Below, piece after piece: positions 34,401-43,737 of a stretch of DNA of 54,933 bases. The stretch comes from Mesorhizobium loti (GTDB taxonomy: Bacteria > Pseudomonadota > Alphaproteobacteria > Rhizobiales > Rhizobiaceae), in assembly GCF_003148495.1 (NCBI RefSeq), contig NZ_QGGH01000024.1:1-54933 (forward strand), given 5' to 3'. The translations under genes and the position numbers were made by a program. The first letter of the stretch is position 1. The number at the start of each line of letters is the position of its first letter. The notes beneath the pieces are model-generated. The model was not told the origin of the DNA. It ran no database searches and worked only from the letters and a program-made list of their open reading frames with translations.

Positions 34401-37400
34401 TTTCGCCCTGTTCTGGATTGGCTCGCCCGCCATCGCCAGCTGGATCAGCCGTTCGGCTGAAACCGAGGACCGCTTGCGCATATCGCAGGCTGATATCCAT
34501 ACGTTGCGCACGGTGGCACGGCGCACATGGCACTATTTCGAAAGCTTCGTGACGTCAGAGCATCACCATCTGCCGCCGGACAATTTCCAGGAAAGCCCGG
34601 CGCCGGTCGTCGCACCTCGCACCTCGCCGACCAATATCGGCGTCTATCTGCTGTCCGTCGTCTCTGCCCGCGACTTCGGCTGGATCAGCCTGTCCGACGC
34701 CATCACCCGCATCGACGCCACCATGACGACGATCGAGGGCATGCCGCGTGATCGCGGCCACCTCTTCAACTGGTATGATACGACGACGCTGAAGCCGCTC
34801 TATCCGCTCTACATCTCGGCTGTCGACAGCGGCAATCTCGCCGGCCATCTGGTGGCGGTGGCGGCAGCTTGCGCCGAATGGGCCGAAGCGCCCTCCGTCC
34901 ATCTCCAGGGTGATTTCGAAGGCATTCTCGACACCGTCACCATTCTCGGCGAAAGCCTTGATGAGCTGCCCGACGACCGCCGCCAGCTGCGACCCCTGCG
35001 CCAGCGCCTCGCCGACCGTCTCGACGGCATGCGGCGCGCGGTCGACACCATCAAGGCGCAGCCGGAAATGGCGTCGATCCGCACCATCAATCTGGCCGTG
35101 CTGGCCGGCGAGATCCGCAAGCTTGCCACAGCCATCCACACCGAGGCGGCGTCGCCGCAGAGCGACGTCATCGTCGACTGGGCGGCAAGGCTCGAAGCCA
35201 CCTGCGAAGCGCACGTTCATGACGCGCACAGCGACGACAATGCCGTCGAAGCGCTGCGTGCCAAGCTGCTCACCTTGCGCGAGCGCACGCGTCGCTTCGC
35301 CTTCGAAATGGATTTCTCCTTCCTGATGCGGCCGGAGCGCAAGCTGCTGTCCATCGGTTACCGGGTCGAGGAACACCAGCTCGATGAAAGCTGCTACGAC
35401 CTTTTGGCTTCCGAGGCGCGGCTGACCAGCCTGTTCGCCATCGCCAAGGGTGACCTGCCGACCGAGCACTGGTTCCGGCTGGGCCGGCCGATCGTCGAGA
35501 TCGGGTTCCAGGGCGCGCTGATGTCCTGGTCCGGCTCGATGTTCGAATATTTGATGCCGCCGCTGGTGATGAAGGAGCCGCAGGGCTCGATTCTCAACCA
35601 GACCAGCAAGCTGATCATCAAGCGCCAGATCCAGTACGGCCGCCAGAAGAACGTGCCGTGGGGCATTTCGGAAGCGGCCTACAACGCCCGCGACCGTGAA
35701 CTGACCTACCAGTACACCAATTTCGGCGTTCCCGGCCTGGGGCTGAAGCGCGGCCTTGGCCAGAACACGGTGATCGCGCCTTACGCCACCATATTGGCGG
35801 CCCAGTTCAACCCGCGCGAAGCCGTGCAGAACCTCGCCCGATTGCGGGAGATCGGCGCGCTTGGCCGCCACGGATACTATGACGCCGTCGACTTCACGCC
35901 GCAGCGCGTGCCGGAAGGCTCGGACCATGTCGTCGTGCAGAACTACATGGCCCACCATTCGGGCATGTCGATCGTGGCGGTTGCCGACGCCATCTTCGAA
36001 GGCCGTATGCGCGACCGTTTCCACAGCGATCCGGTCATCGAATCGGCCGAACTTTTGCTGCAGGAGAGGGCGCCGCGCGATATCCCGACCGCGACCGTCA
36101 GGACAGAGGCCGACGAACGCGCCAAGGACGAGACCGAAGTCGACAGCCCCGACACCCGCATCGTGCTCAACCCACTGCAGTCGCTGCGGTCGACCAGCGT
36201 CATGTCGAACGGCCGCTATTCGGTGATGGTCACCGCGACCGGCTCGGGCTACAGCCGCTGGGGCGATCTCTCCGTCACCCGCTGGCAGCCGGATCCGACC
36301 GAGGACCGGCTCGGCTCCTACATCTTCCTGCGTGACGCCGGCACCGGCGACTGGTGGTCGGCGACATCAGAGCCGAAGCGTGCGGCCGAGGAAAAGGCGC
36401 AGACTTTGTTCTCCGACGACAAGGCGAGCTTCGTCAAATCGGTGGGCACGTTGCGCTCCGAGGTCGAATGCATCGTCATCTCGGAAGGCAATGGCGAGGG
36501 CCGTCGGGTCACGCTCTATAATGATGGTCCGTCCGACCGTCACATTGAAGTGACCTCCTTCGCCGAGCTGGTACTCGGCCTGGAAGCGTCCGACAACGCG
36601 CATCCGGCCTTCTCGAAGATGTTCGTGGAAACCGAGATTGCATCGAATAACGCGGCGATCTTCGCCACGCGGCGCAAGCGCGAGACCAGCGAGCCGGATA
36701 TCGCCATGGTGCATTTCGTCACCGATCCGTCCGGATCGGCGCGCGATGCCGAGGCCGAGACCGACAGGCGCGCCTTCATAGGCCGTGGCCGTACCATTGT
36801 CGACGCGGCCGCCTTCGATCCGGGCGCCAGGCTTGGCGGCCATTCGGGCTTCACGCTCGATCCCGTCGCCTCGCTGCGCCGTCAGGTGCGCGTGCCGGCC
36901 AACAAGAAGATATCGCTGACCTTCTGGACCGTCGTCGGCGCCGGCCGCACTGAGCTGGACGAGGCAATCGCCCGGCTAGACCACCCGGAGAGCTTTGCCC
37001 GCCAGGCCATGCTCGCTTGGACGCGCAGCCAGGTGCAGACCCGCCATATGGGCCTCAGCCTGACCGATGCCGCCAATGTGCAGAAGCTGGCGCGCTACCT
37101 GATCTATCCGGATCCGTTCCTGCGTCTTCCCGCCGAATCCATCGCCTCGGGGCTGGGCAAGCAGTCGAGCCTGTGGCCGACCAGCATTTCCGGCGATTTC
37201 CCGATCTTCCTGGTCAGGATCGGCGACGTTGCCGATCTCGAAATCGTCGCCCAGGCGCTGCGTTTCCAGGAGTATATGCGCACCCGCGGCATGATGATCG
37301 ACTTCGTCGTCGTCAACGAGCAGGCGTCCTCCTATGTTCAGGACCTGCAGCGGGCGGTCGAGACTCTGTGCGAAAACAGCCGTTTGCGCGGCAAGGAGCT

Positions 37401-40086
37401 CGGACCTCGCCAGCACATTTTCGCGGTGCGCCGCGACCTGATGGACGAGACGACCTACAAGACGCTGCTCGCCGTCGCCCGGGTGGTCCTGCACACGCGC
37501 AACGGCACCATCTTCGATCAGATCGAGCGGGCCGAGGCGGCCGCCCTGCAGGCGCGCGACGCCCTGCTGCCGGCCGCACTGCCGGTTCTGCGTGAATTAC
37601 CATCGCTTACGCCCACGACGCATGCATCTGCCTCGCAGGCGGTGGCGAATGTCAGCGCCGATGGCAGCGGGCTCAGCCAGTGGAACGGGTTTGGCGGTTT
37701 CGATGGCGACGGGCGGCACTATGTCGTGCGCCTGGCTGGCCGGCGCACCACGCCGCAGCCGTGGATCAACGTCGTCTCCAACGCCTCGTTCGGCTTTCAC
37801 ACCTCCGCTGAGGGGGCTGCCTTTACCTGGAGCCGAAACAGCCGCGACTACCAGTTGACGCCATGGTCGAATGATCCGGTCTCGAACCGGCCGGGCGAGG
37901 GCCTCTACATCTACGATCAGGCCAGCGGCAAGGCGTTTTCGCCGCTCGCCGCCATGGTGCGTGACCCCTCGATGACCTACGAGGCCTGGCATGGCCAGGG
38001 TTTCTCGACCTTCCGCTCGAAGCGCGGGCCGTTGTCGATGGACCTCACCCATGTCGTCGATCCGGTCGATCCGGTGAAGATTTCGCGGCTGCGCATCCAG
38101 AATTCCGGCTCGGTGCCGGCGCGGCTGCGTGTCTATGCCTATGCCGAATGGGTGCTCGGCGGGCATCGGTCGCGCACAGCGGCAACCATCGTCCCGTCGA
38201 GGGACGCCGCCACCGGGGCGTTGCTGGCACAAAATCCCTACGGGCTCGATTTCAGCGAACGGGTGGCCTTCCTTGCCGCCGACGGCGGCGTGCACTCGGT
38301 GACATCAGACCGCTCGGAGTTCCTCGGCCGGCATGGCTCCAGCGAGCTGCCGCAGGCGGTGCTGAGTGGTGCTGCGCTATCGGGCCGTGTCGAGGCCGGC
38401 GACGATCCGTGCGCGGCGATCGCCCGCGACATCGAGATTCCGGCCGGCGGCGACGTGACCCTGCTCTGGTTGCTCGGCGACGCCGAGTCCGTCGAGGAGG
38501 CGAGCGCGCTGGTCCAGGAACATCGGGTCAAGGATTTCGACCAGCGGCTGGCCGACAATGAGCGCGTGTGGCGCGGCTTTCTCGACACCATCCAGGTCGA
38601 GACACCGGACAAGGCGCTCGACGCCATGGTCAATCACTGGCTGCCCTATCAGAGCTTGGCCTGCCGCATCCGTGCCCGCTCCGCCTTCTATCAGGCCAGC
38701 GGTGCCTTCGGCTTCCGCGACCAGTTGCAGGACACGCTGGCGTTGCTGGCGCATGATCCGCAACTGGCGCGCGACCAGATACTCAACGCGGCGCGGCGGC
38801 AGTTCCCCGAAGGCGACGTGCAGCATTGGTGGCTGCCACGCACGGGCGCCGGCGTGCGCACGCTGATCTCCGACGACGTGGTCTGGCTGGCCCACGCCAC
38901 GGCGCGCTACCTGCTGGTCACCGGTGACGCCACCATCCTCAAGGAGCAGTTGCCCTTCATCGACGGGCAGCCGCTGGGCGAGGGCGAACATGATGCCTTC
39001 TTCATCCCGGAGATTTCGAAGAAGACGGCGTCGCTCTACGACCATTGCGCGCGTGCGCTCGACCTGGCCATCAAACGCAGCAGCCCTGCGGGCCTGCCGC
39101 TAATCCTCGGCGGCGACTGGAACGACGGCATGAACCGCGTCGGCGAGCACGGCAAGGGCGAGAGCGTCTGGCTTGGCTGGTTCCTGCTGAAGACGCTGGG
39201 CGACTTCGCCCCCGTTGCCAAGACCGAGGGCGATGCCAAGCGTGCACAGGCCTGGGCAAAACATGCCGATGTTTTGAAGCGGGCGCTTGAGAGCACGGCA
39301 TGGGATGGCGAATGGTACCGGCGCGGCAGCTTCGACGACGGCACCCCTCTGGGGTCTCGCAACTCGCAGGAGTGCAAGATCGACTCCATTGCCCAGTCCT
39401 GGAGCGTGCTTTCGGGGGAGGGCGATCCGGCACGGTCGACGACGGCGATGGAGCAGGCGACGAAGCTGCTCGTCGACGACAAGCTCAACATCGTCAAGCT
39501 GTTCACGCCGCCCTTCTCCAAGACGGAGAAGGACCCGGGTTACATTAAGAGCTATCCGCCCGGTGTGCGCGAGAATGGCGGTCAATACACCCATGCCGCC
39601 ACATGGTTCGTCATCGCGCTCGCCGAGATGGGGCAGGTCGACGAGGCCTATCGCTGTTTCTCGATGCTGAATCCGGTCAACCATGCGACCGACGAGGCGT
39701 CGGCCGAGCACTATCGTGTCGAACCCTATGTCGTGGCGGCCGATATCTATGCCGGGGACGACAATGCCGGCAACAGCAAGGGCGGCCGTGGCGGCTGGAC
39801 CTGGTACACCGGCTCCGCCGGCTGGCTTTATAGGGCGGCGGTCGAAGGCATTCTGGGTATCGAACGGCGCGGCAAGCGTGTCCAGTTCAAGCCGAAGCTG
39901 CCGAGTCACTGGGATGGGTATTCGGCAAATCTCAAGATGCTGGGGGCGGAACTCAGGGTTCGTGTCATCCGCGACAATAAGGCCAAGGCCGTGTCGCTGG
40001 AGGTGAATGGGGCCAAGACCAAGGTTTCGGCAGTCGAACTGAAGGACGGCGAAGTTGCCGAAATCCTCATCAGGATCCCGGCCTGA
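31483..40086 (+). CDS. ndvB: Cyclic beta-1,2-glucan synthase
   Basis: This 2867-residue inner-membrane protein makes cyclic beta-1,2-glucan from UDP-glucose, the osmoregulated periplasmic glucan of rhizobia. Residues 1-400 are a soluble part. Membrane segments occur near 415-480, 820-860 and 935-985. The GT84 glycosyltransferase part between about 500 and 810 has MTLDADTRTTRD near residue 634 and RHHRWARGDWQL near 784. The C-terminal GH94 phosphorylase-like part, which controls chain length, carries GGDWNDGMNRVG near residue 2543, and FRDQLQDTLAL and QYTHAATWFV upstream and downstream of it. The start has no strong ribosome-binding site. The exporter gene ndvA follows. The length fits NdvB/ChvB. 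Confidence 0.97.
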   Translation: MNIQTNPAQIEKTSASFPAITEEPIRSNYLPEERLRLLGESLAKGDLTDLFGLTPFDFQARVRDSAKKILEVYRSTNAAQARGETITPAAQWLLDNNYLVEETIFQVKRDLPRRFYRQLPTLKLPDNGSVPRALALAWTYVAHSDSSVSATMFKAIVQGFQSVEPLKIGELWALPSLLRFVLIENLRRLAVRVNRTRQMRQIANDVADKVLATDDSADRQAILSNFSAHAQDTTFATQLLYRLRDGSQNAGKALEWLEGELEKTGSDAEEIIISEHHTLSSGNVTTGNIIRGLRLINDVDWTVWFEGVSRIDTVLRERTDFAALDFFSRDQYRTAIEELARRSDLSEYRVAEKAIELAGHAASETMLGDGESDAGPILSAHTDVGFFLVGPRRLELEKAIGYRPTISQTVKRAFRKTGWLGIVVPVFALTALLLVLSGNALANLGLSVPSIVLMLALFAVPASEGALAFFNTVVSLFLKPTRLVGYDYRHGVPPEARTLVVVPSLIGSRDDVEENIRNIEVHHLANTADEIHFALLSDWPDSKTEIDAADTEILEFARAEIARLNARYPSEGAQRFYILHRRRLFNAAQGSWMGWERKRGKLHELDLLLRGDSDTTFLPLDVPLPENVVHVMTLDADTRTTRDAVATLVGKLCHPLNRPHFDASKRVVTAGYAILQPRITASLTSGDDASFFQRVFSANRGLDPYVFAVSDLYQDVFGDGSFTGKGLYHVDAFEAALQGRIEENTILSHDLLEGALARSALVTDVELVEDYPTRYSVDASRHHRWARGDWQLLGFMLDPRSGVPALSRWKMIDNLRRSLTPIFWVMAAIAGWTLLPFTQAAQWQALLILSLFMAPTFDIVNAILPKSGDQTPRGHFSALARDVAFGTAMVALKIVLMAHNAWMMGDAIVRTLYRLFVSRQNLLEWRTASQAHKAGDNDIGSYYGMMYGAVIIGFVGLAIPVLADSTGAFVAFFFALFWIGSPAIASWISRSAETEDRLRISQADIHTLRTVARRTWHYFESFVTSEHHHLPPDNFQESPAPVVAPRTSPTNIGVYLLSVVSARDFGWISLSDAITRIDATMTTIEGMPRDRGHLFNWYDTTTLKPLYPLYISAVDSGNLAGHLVAVAAACAEWAEAPSVHLQGDFEGILDTVTILGESLDELPDDRRQLRPLRQRLADRLDGMRRAVDTIKAQPEMASIRTINLAVLAGEIRKLATAIHTEAASPQSDVIVDWAARLEATCEAHVHDAHSDDNAVEALRAKLLTLRERTRRFAFEMDFSFLMRPERKLLSIGYRVEEHQLDESCYDLLASEARLTSLFAIAKGDLPTEHWFRLGRPIVEIGFQGALMSWSGSMFEYLMPPLVMKEPQGSILNQTSKLIIKRQIQYGRQKNVPWGISEAAYNARDRELTYQYTNFGVPGLGLKRGLGQNTVIAPYATILAAQFNPREAVQNLARLREIGALGRHGYYDAVDFTPQRVPEGSDHVVVQNYMAHHSGMSIVAVADAIFEGRMRDRFHSDPVIESAELLLQERAPRDIPTATVRTEADERAKDETEVDSPDTRIVLNPLQSLRSTSVMSNGRYSVMVTATGSGYSRWGDLSVTRWQPDPTEDRLGSYIFLRDAGTGDWWSATSEPKRAAEEKAQTLFSDDKASFVKSVGTLRSEVECIVISEGNGEGRRVTLYNDGPSDRHIEVTSFAELVLGLEASDNAHPAFSKMFVETEIASNNAAIFATRRKRETSEPDIAMVHFVTDPSGSARDAEAETDRRAFIGRGRTIVDAAAFDPGARLGGHSGFTLDPVASLRRQVRVPANKKISLTFWTVVGAGRTELDEAIARLDHPESFARQAMLAWTRSQVQTRHMGLSLTDAANVQKLARYLIYPDPFLRLPAESIASGLGKQSSLWPTSISGDFPIFLVRIGDVADLEIVAQALRFQEYMRTRGMMIDFVVVNEQASSYVQDLQRAVETLCENSRLRGKELGPRQHIFAVRRDLMDETTYKTLLAVARVVLHTRNGTIFDQIERAEAAALQARDALLPAALPVLRELPSLTPTTHASASQAVANVSADGSGLSQWNGFGGFDGDGRHYVVRLAGRRTTPQPWINVVSNASFGFHTSAEGAAFTWSRNSRDYQLTPWSNDPVSNRPGEGLYIYDQASGKAFSPLAAMVRDPSMTYEAWHGQGFSTFRSKRGPLSMDLTHVVDPVDPVKISRLRIQNSGSVPARLRVYAYAEWVLGGHRSRTAATIVPSRDAATGALLAQNPYGLDFSERVAFLAADGGVHSVTSDRSEFLGRHGSSELPQAVLSGAALSGRVEAGDDPCAAIARDIEIPAGGDVTLLWLLGDAESVEEASALVQEHRVKDFDQRLADNERVWRGFLDTIQVETPDKALDAMVNHWLPYQSLACRIRARSAFYQASGAFGFRDQLQDTLALLAHDPQLARDQILNAARRQFPEGDVQHWWLPRTGAGVRTLISDDVVWLAHATARYLLVTGDATILKEQLPFIDGQPLGEGEHDAFFIPEISKKTASLYDHCARALDLAIKRSSPAGLPLILGGDWNDGMNRVGEHGKGESVWLGWFLLKTLGDFAPVAKTEGDAKRAQAWAKHADVLKRALESTAWDGEWYRRGSFDDGTPLGSRNSQECKIDSIAQSWSVLSGEGDPARSTTAMEQATKLLVDDKLNIVKLFTPPFSKTEKDPGYIKSYPPGVRENGGQYTHAATWFVIALAEMGQVDEAYRCFSMLNPVNHATDEASAEHYRVEPYVVAADIYAGDDNAGNSKGGRGGWTWYTGSAGWLYRAAVEGILGIERRGKRVQFKPKLPSHWDGYSANLKMLGAELRVRVIRDNKAKAVSLEVNGAKTKVSAVELKDGEVAEILIRIPA

Positions 40087-40601
40087 GGCACTTTACCCAA
40101 CAGCATTCCCCTCGGGCTCAAGCCCGGGGGAGGCCGCGGTTTCGGCTCACGCCAGGATGAAAGGGCGGCATGCCGCCCGTGTTGCCATCGGCCCGCCCGC
40201 ATGGCATGCGGCTGAGAGGCTTATAAAATCAAAGACTTGATGCCCATCGCAGGGCTCGCGCCAGGCGGCGAGGCTCGGCGTCCCGTATTCTTGGGCGCGC
40301 GCAAAGCCGCTTAGTTTTGACCTATACTGTGCAGACGGCGATTTCGGTCTTAGTCATCCGCCCGACATTGTAGCTGATTAAAATTGTGGCAGCACGCTCC
40401 AACTGCCATGATTTCGCCGCATGCCTGACATTTTACCTGTCTTCTCAAACCGTTAGGTGATCACGGCAGATTTCGGAACGTCGCCATCTTTTGTTCGCTC
40501 TGAGGGAACTGAAGAGGTACACGGCCATTGTTTTGCGACGTATCAACCGGTACGAGTCAAATGATGCAGTGCACAATAAACAGCGTGGCGGAGTAACTGG
40601 G
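40087..40601. other. 515-base gap between ndvB and ndvA
   Basis: A hairpin spans 40110-40130, with CCTCGGGCT pairing to AGCCCGGGG (one G-T pair) around two bases. It could end ndvB transcription or be an intergenic palindrome. The rest is moderately AT-rich and likely holds the ndvA promoter. No gene or RNA was recognised. A weak in-frame extension of ndvA to 40491 is not supported. Confidence 0.45.
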
Positions 40602-42383
40602 GTGACCCTTCTGCAAATCTACTGGCGAGCACTCGGATATCTGGCCGCGGACAGGAAACGCGTCGCGTTGATCTGTTCGGCCAACGTGGCGCTCGCCATC
40701 GTAGCGCTTCTCGAGCCGATTATGTTCGGTCGCGTCATCGGCGCCATCTCCGAGCGCGGCTCTGTCTTCACCACGCTGGTGATGTGGGCTGGTCTCGGCG
40801 CCTTCAACATCGTTGCTTTCGTCATGGTGGCGCGCGGCGCTGACCGCTTTGCCCATGCGCGGCGCAGCGAAGTTCTGTGCCAGTCCTTCGAGCGCGTGAT
40901 CACCATGCCGCTCGCCTGGCACCATCAGCACGGCACCTCCAATGCGTTGCACACGATGCTGCGCGCCGTCGAAACCCTGTTCAGCCTTTGGCTTGAATTC
41001 ATGCGCCAGCATCTGTCCACGGCTGTCGCCCTCGTACTGCTGGTCCCAACCGCGATCAGCATGGACCTGCGCATGTCGCTGGTGCTGCTTGGCCTCGGAC
41101 TGCTGTATGTCGGCATCGGCCGAATGGTAATGCGCCGCACCAAGGCGGGCCAGGCTGCGGTCGAGCGCCACTACCACAAGGTGTTCGAGCATGTGACCGA
41201 CTCGGTCAGCAACGTTGCGGTGCTGCAGAGCTACAATCGCCTCGGCCACGAGGCCGATACGCTGCGCCACTACGTCAAGAACCTGCTCGACGCGCAGAAT
41301 CCTGTGCTCGACTGGTGGGCGCTGGCCAATGCCTTGCACCGTCTGTCATCGGCAATCTCGATGCTGATCGTGTTGTCGATCGGCTCCTATCTCGTGACTC
41401 ATGGTCAGTTGGGTATCGGCGACGTCATCGCCTTCACCGGTTTTGCGACGATGCTGATCGCTCGCCTCGACCAGATGTCGGCTTTCGCCAACCAGATTTC
41501 CGAGGCGCGCGCCAAGCTTGAAGATTTCTACCAGCTCGAGGACTCCGCGGCCGACGCAGCCGAGCCGGATGGGTTGCGCGATCTCGCTAACATCACCGGG
41601 CATGTCCGCTTCGAGAATGTCGGCTTCGAATTCGCCAATTCGGGCCAAGGCATCGACGACGTGTCGTTCGAAGTCCAGGCCGGCCAGACCGTTGCCATCG
41701 TCGGACCGACCGGCGCCGGCAAGACCACGCTCATCAATCTGCTGCAGCGTGTCTTCTCGCCGTCCCATGGCCGTATCCTGATCGACGGCGTCGACACACG
41801 CACCGTGACCCGCAAGTCGCTGCGTCATTCGATCGCCACCGTGTTCCAGGATGCCGGCCTGCTCAACCGTTCGATCGAGGACAACATCCGCGTCGGCCGC
41901 GCCGATGCGACCAATGACGAGATCCATGCCGCTGCCAACGCGGCCGCGGCGCAGGACTTCATCCTGTCCAAGAGCAATGGCTACGACACGGTGGTCGGCG
42001 AACGTGGCGGCCAGCTGTCGGGTGGCGAGCGTCAGCGCATCGCCATTGCCCGCGCCGTGCTGAAGGATGCCCCGATCCTGGTGCTCGACGAGGCGACCAG
42101 CGCGCTCGACGTCGAGACCGAGGACCGCGTCAAGGATGCGATAGACGAATTGCGGCGCGACCGCACCACCTTCATCATCGCCCACCGCCTGACCACCGTC
42201 CGCGACGCCGATCTGGTCGTGTTCATGGACAAGGGCAGGGTGGTCGAAATGGGCGGCTTCGCCGAACTGTCGCTGCGCAACGGCCGCTTTGCCAGCCTGC
42301 TGCGCGCCGGCGGCCTGCTCAACGACGAGGAGGTTCGCCGCCTCAGCCGCACCGTGCAGCAACAGCAGGAAGCGGCCGCCTGA
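40602..42383 (+). CDS. ndvA: Cyclic beta-1,2-glucan exporter, ABC type
   Basis: The 593-residue protein is a half-transporter with six predicted helices and a C-terminal ATPase. It starts VTLLQIYWRALGYLAADRKR from GTG 40602, with GGAG about 10 bases upstream; this N-terminus matches NdvA of other rhizobia as I recall it. MPLAWHHQHGTSNALHTMLRA is typical of the family. The ATPase has GPTGAGKTT near residue 368, LSGGERQR near 472 and ILVLDEATSALD. It moves cyclic glucan made by NdvB to the periplasm as a homodimer. A longer in-frame start at 40491 adds 37 unlike residues. Confidence 0.96.
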   Translation: MTLLQIYWRALGYLAADRKRVALICSANVALAIVALLEPIMFGRVIGAISERGSVFTTLVMWAGLGAFNIVAFVMVARGADRFAHARRSEVLCQSFERVITMPLAWHHQHGTSNALHTMLRAVETLFSLWLEFMRQHLSTAVALVLLVPTAISMDLRMSLVLLGLGLLYVGIGRMVMRRTKAGQAAVERHYHKVFEHVTDSVSNVAVLQSYNRLGHEADTLRHYVKNLLDAQNPVLDWWALANALHRLSSAISMLIVLSIGSYLVTHGQLGIGDVIAFTGFATMLIARLDQMSAFANQISEARAKLEDFYQLEDSAADAAEPDGLRDLANITGHVRFENVGFEFANSGQGIDDVSFEVQAGQTVAIVGPTGAGKTTLINLLQRVFSPSHGRILIDGVDTRTVTRKSLRHSIATVFQDAGLLNRSIEDNIRVGRADATNDEIHAAANAAAAQDFILSKSNGYDTVVGERGGQLSGGERQRIAIARAVLKDAPILVLDEATSALDVETEDRVKDAIDELRRDRTTFIIAHRLTTVRDADLVVFMDKGRVVEMGGFAELSLRNGRFASLLRAGGLLNDEEVRRLSRTVQQQQEAAA

Positions 42384-42396
42384 TCTTGGCGTCTCT

Positions 42397-42422
42397 GCCT
42401 TCTCCCCCCAGGGGGAGAAGGC
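42397..42422. terminator. Perfect hairpin after ndvA, probably an intergenic palindrome
   Basis: GCCTTCTCCCCC at 42397-42408 pairs with GGGGGAGAAGGC at 42411-42422, a 12-base perfect stem with a 2-base loop. It lies 14 bases after the ndvA stop. It has no T-run. The sequence is of the type dispersed between genes in rhizobia, so it may be a repeat that also ends transcripts. Confidence 0.6.
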
Positions 42423-42486
42423 AAGGCTAGCGTGCGACATAACCGCTCGATTGCCCCAAACGCACCGGCGGTCTATGTAGAGCCGC

Positions 42487-43245
42487 ATGAGCGACACGAC
42501 TTCACGACTGACCGGCTGGATGGATCTCGCCAACCCGACGCGCTTCGTCGGGCTGGCCGATAGGCTCGTGCCGTGGCTGGCGTCCATCGCCGCACTCATC
42601 CTCGCCGTCGGGCTCTATATGAGCTTCGCTGCGCCTGAGGATTTCCAGCAAGGCATCACCGTGCGCATCATGTACATCCACGTGCCTTTCGCCTGGCTGG
42701 CCATGATGTGCTACACGCTGATGGCGGTTTCCGCACTTGGCACGCTCGTCTGGCGGCATCCGCTGGCCGATGTCGCGCTGAAATCCGCCGCGCCCATCGG
42801 AGCCGTCTTCACCGCGCTTGCATTGATCACCGGCTCGATCTGGGGCAAGCCTATGTGGGGCACCTGGTGGGTTTGGGACGCACGGCTGACCTCGGTCTTC
42901 GTCCTGTTCCTGATGTATCTCGGCATCATCGCGCTGACCCGTGCCCTCGACGATGCCAGCCGCGCCGCCTGGGCCGCCGCCATCATCACGCTGGTCGGCT
43001 TCATCAACATCCCGATCATCAAATTCTCGGTCGACTGGTGGAACACGCTGCATCAGCCGGCTTCGGTGTTCCGCATGGGCGGCTCGACCATCGACCAAAG
43101 CCTGCTGTGGCCGCTGCTGGTGATGGCGCTCGGCTTCACCGTGCTGTTCTTTGCGCTGCACCTGATGGCGATGCGCACCGAAATCCGCCGCCGCCGCGTC
43201 ATTGCAATGCGTCGCGTCGCCGCCAGGCAGGCCGAGCGGATCTAA
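42487..43245 (+). CDS. ccmC: Heme exporter/chaperone CcmC
   Basis: The 252-residue protein has about six membrane segments. The WWD tryptophan-rich motif is visible as WGKPMWGTWWVWDARLTS. The conserved haem-binding histidines lie in IMYIHVPFAWLAMM and in WWNTLHQPASVFRMGG. CcmC places haem on CcmE during cytochrome c maturation at the periplasmic face. No ccmA, ccmB, ccmD or ccmG gene is next to it. It starts 103 bases after ndvA. A small hairpin follows the stop. Confidence 0.95.
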   Translation: MSDTTSRLTGWMDLANPTRFVGLADRLVPWLASIAALILAVGLYMSFAAPEDFQQGITVRIMYIHVPFAWLAMMCYTLMAVSALGTLVWRHPLADVALKSAAPIGAVFTALALITGSIWGKPMWGTWWVWDARLTSVFVLFLMYLGIIALTRALDDASRAAWAAAIITLVGFINIPIIKFSVDWWNTLHQPASVFRMGGSTIDQSLLWPLLVMALGFTVLFFALHLMAMRTEIRRRRVIAMRRVAARQAERI

Positions 43246-43259
43246 GGCGCCATTGCGCC
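43246..43259. terminator. Short hairpin after ccmC
   Basis: GGCGC 43246-43250 pairs with GCGCC 43255-43259 around CATT, directly after the stop and in a 57-base gap between convergent genes. It is weak and lacks a T-run. Confidence 0.35.
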
Positions 43260-43302
43260 AGCGCACTAACAGATCAAGCGTTCATCGTCTCTGAACAGCT
43301 TG

Positions 43303-43593
43303 TCATTTCTGCAGATTGTGAACCTCGAACGTGGTCTCCTGAGGCGGCGAGGTGAACCCACCCTTGATGCCCGTTTTCATTTGAGGCATCAGGATATCGT
43401 CCCGGAATTGCTCCCAACTCTTCTTGGATTCGTGAACCGCAACAATTGACCAGCCACCGGCCGACGGGCCGGCAACATGGAAGAGTTGGCCTTTTGGCAG
43501 GCTTTTTCCGCCTGCTGGATGCACAGCAGCGATTGACGCCTCGTATTGTTCCTTCGTGCCGCCAGGAAAATAGTGCGTGATTGCGTAAGCCAT
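43303..43593 (-). CDS. Small dimeric alpha/beta-barrel-like protein
   Basis: The 96-residue protein reads MAYAITHYFPGGTKEQYEAS and contains GQLFHVAGPSAGGWSIVAVHES and SWEQFRDDILMPQM. This pattern is that of small ABM/dimeric ferredoxin-like-fold proteins, in which a His-Phe strand is followed by a helix. The start at 43593 has GGGAGG 9 bases upstream; longer frames lack support. The function is unknown. Confidence 0.75.
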   Translation of the reverse strand: MAYAITHYFPGGTKEQYEASIAAVHPAGGKSLPKGQLFHVAGPSAGGWSIVAVHESKKSWEQFRDDILMPQMKTGIKGGFTSPPQETTFEVHNLQK

Positions 43594-43737
43594 TCTGTTT
43601 TCCTCCCGAGCAAGCCGCAAACCATCCAATGGTCGGCTTGCTGAAGCCAGATTGACGTAACGGAACACCGGGGACAAGCAGGACCTTAGACAGGGTCGAC
43701 CATGCACCTGCCCTGGACACGGGTTTGGATGTTCGCA

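Noticed and set aside
34555..36024. A 489-codon open frame on the minus strand inside ndvB
   Set aside because: It is wholly antisense to ndvB and shows no domain motifs.
40491..40601. N-terminal extension of ndvA from an earlier ATG
   Set aside because: The added 37 residues do not resemble NdvA, whose usual N-terminus begins at GTG 40602 with a ribosome-binding site.
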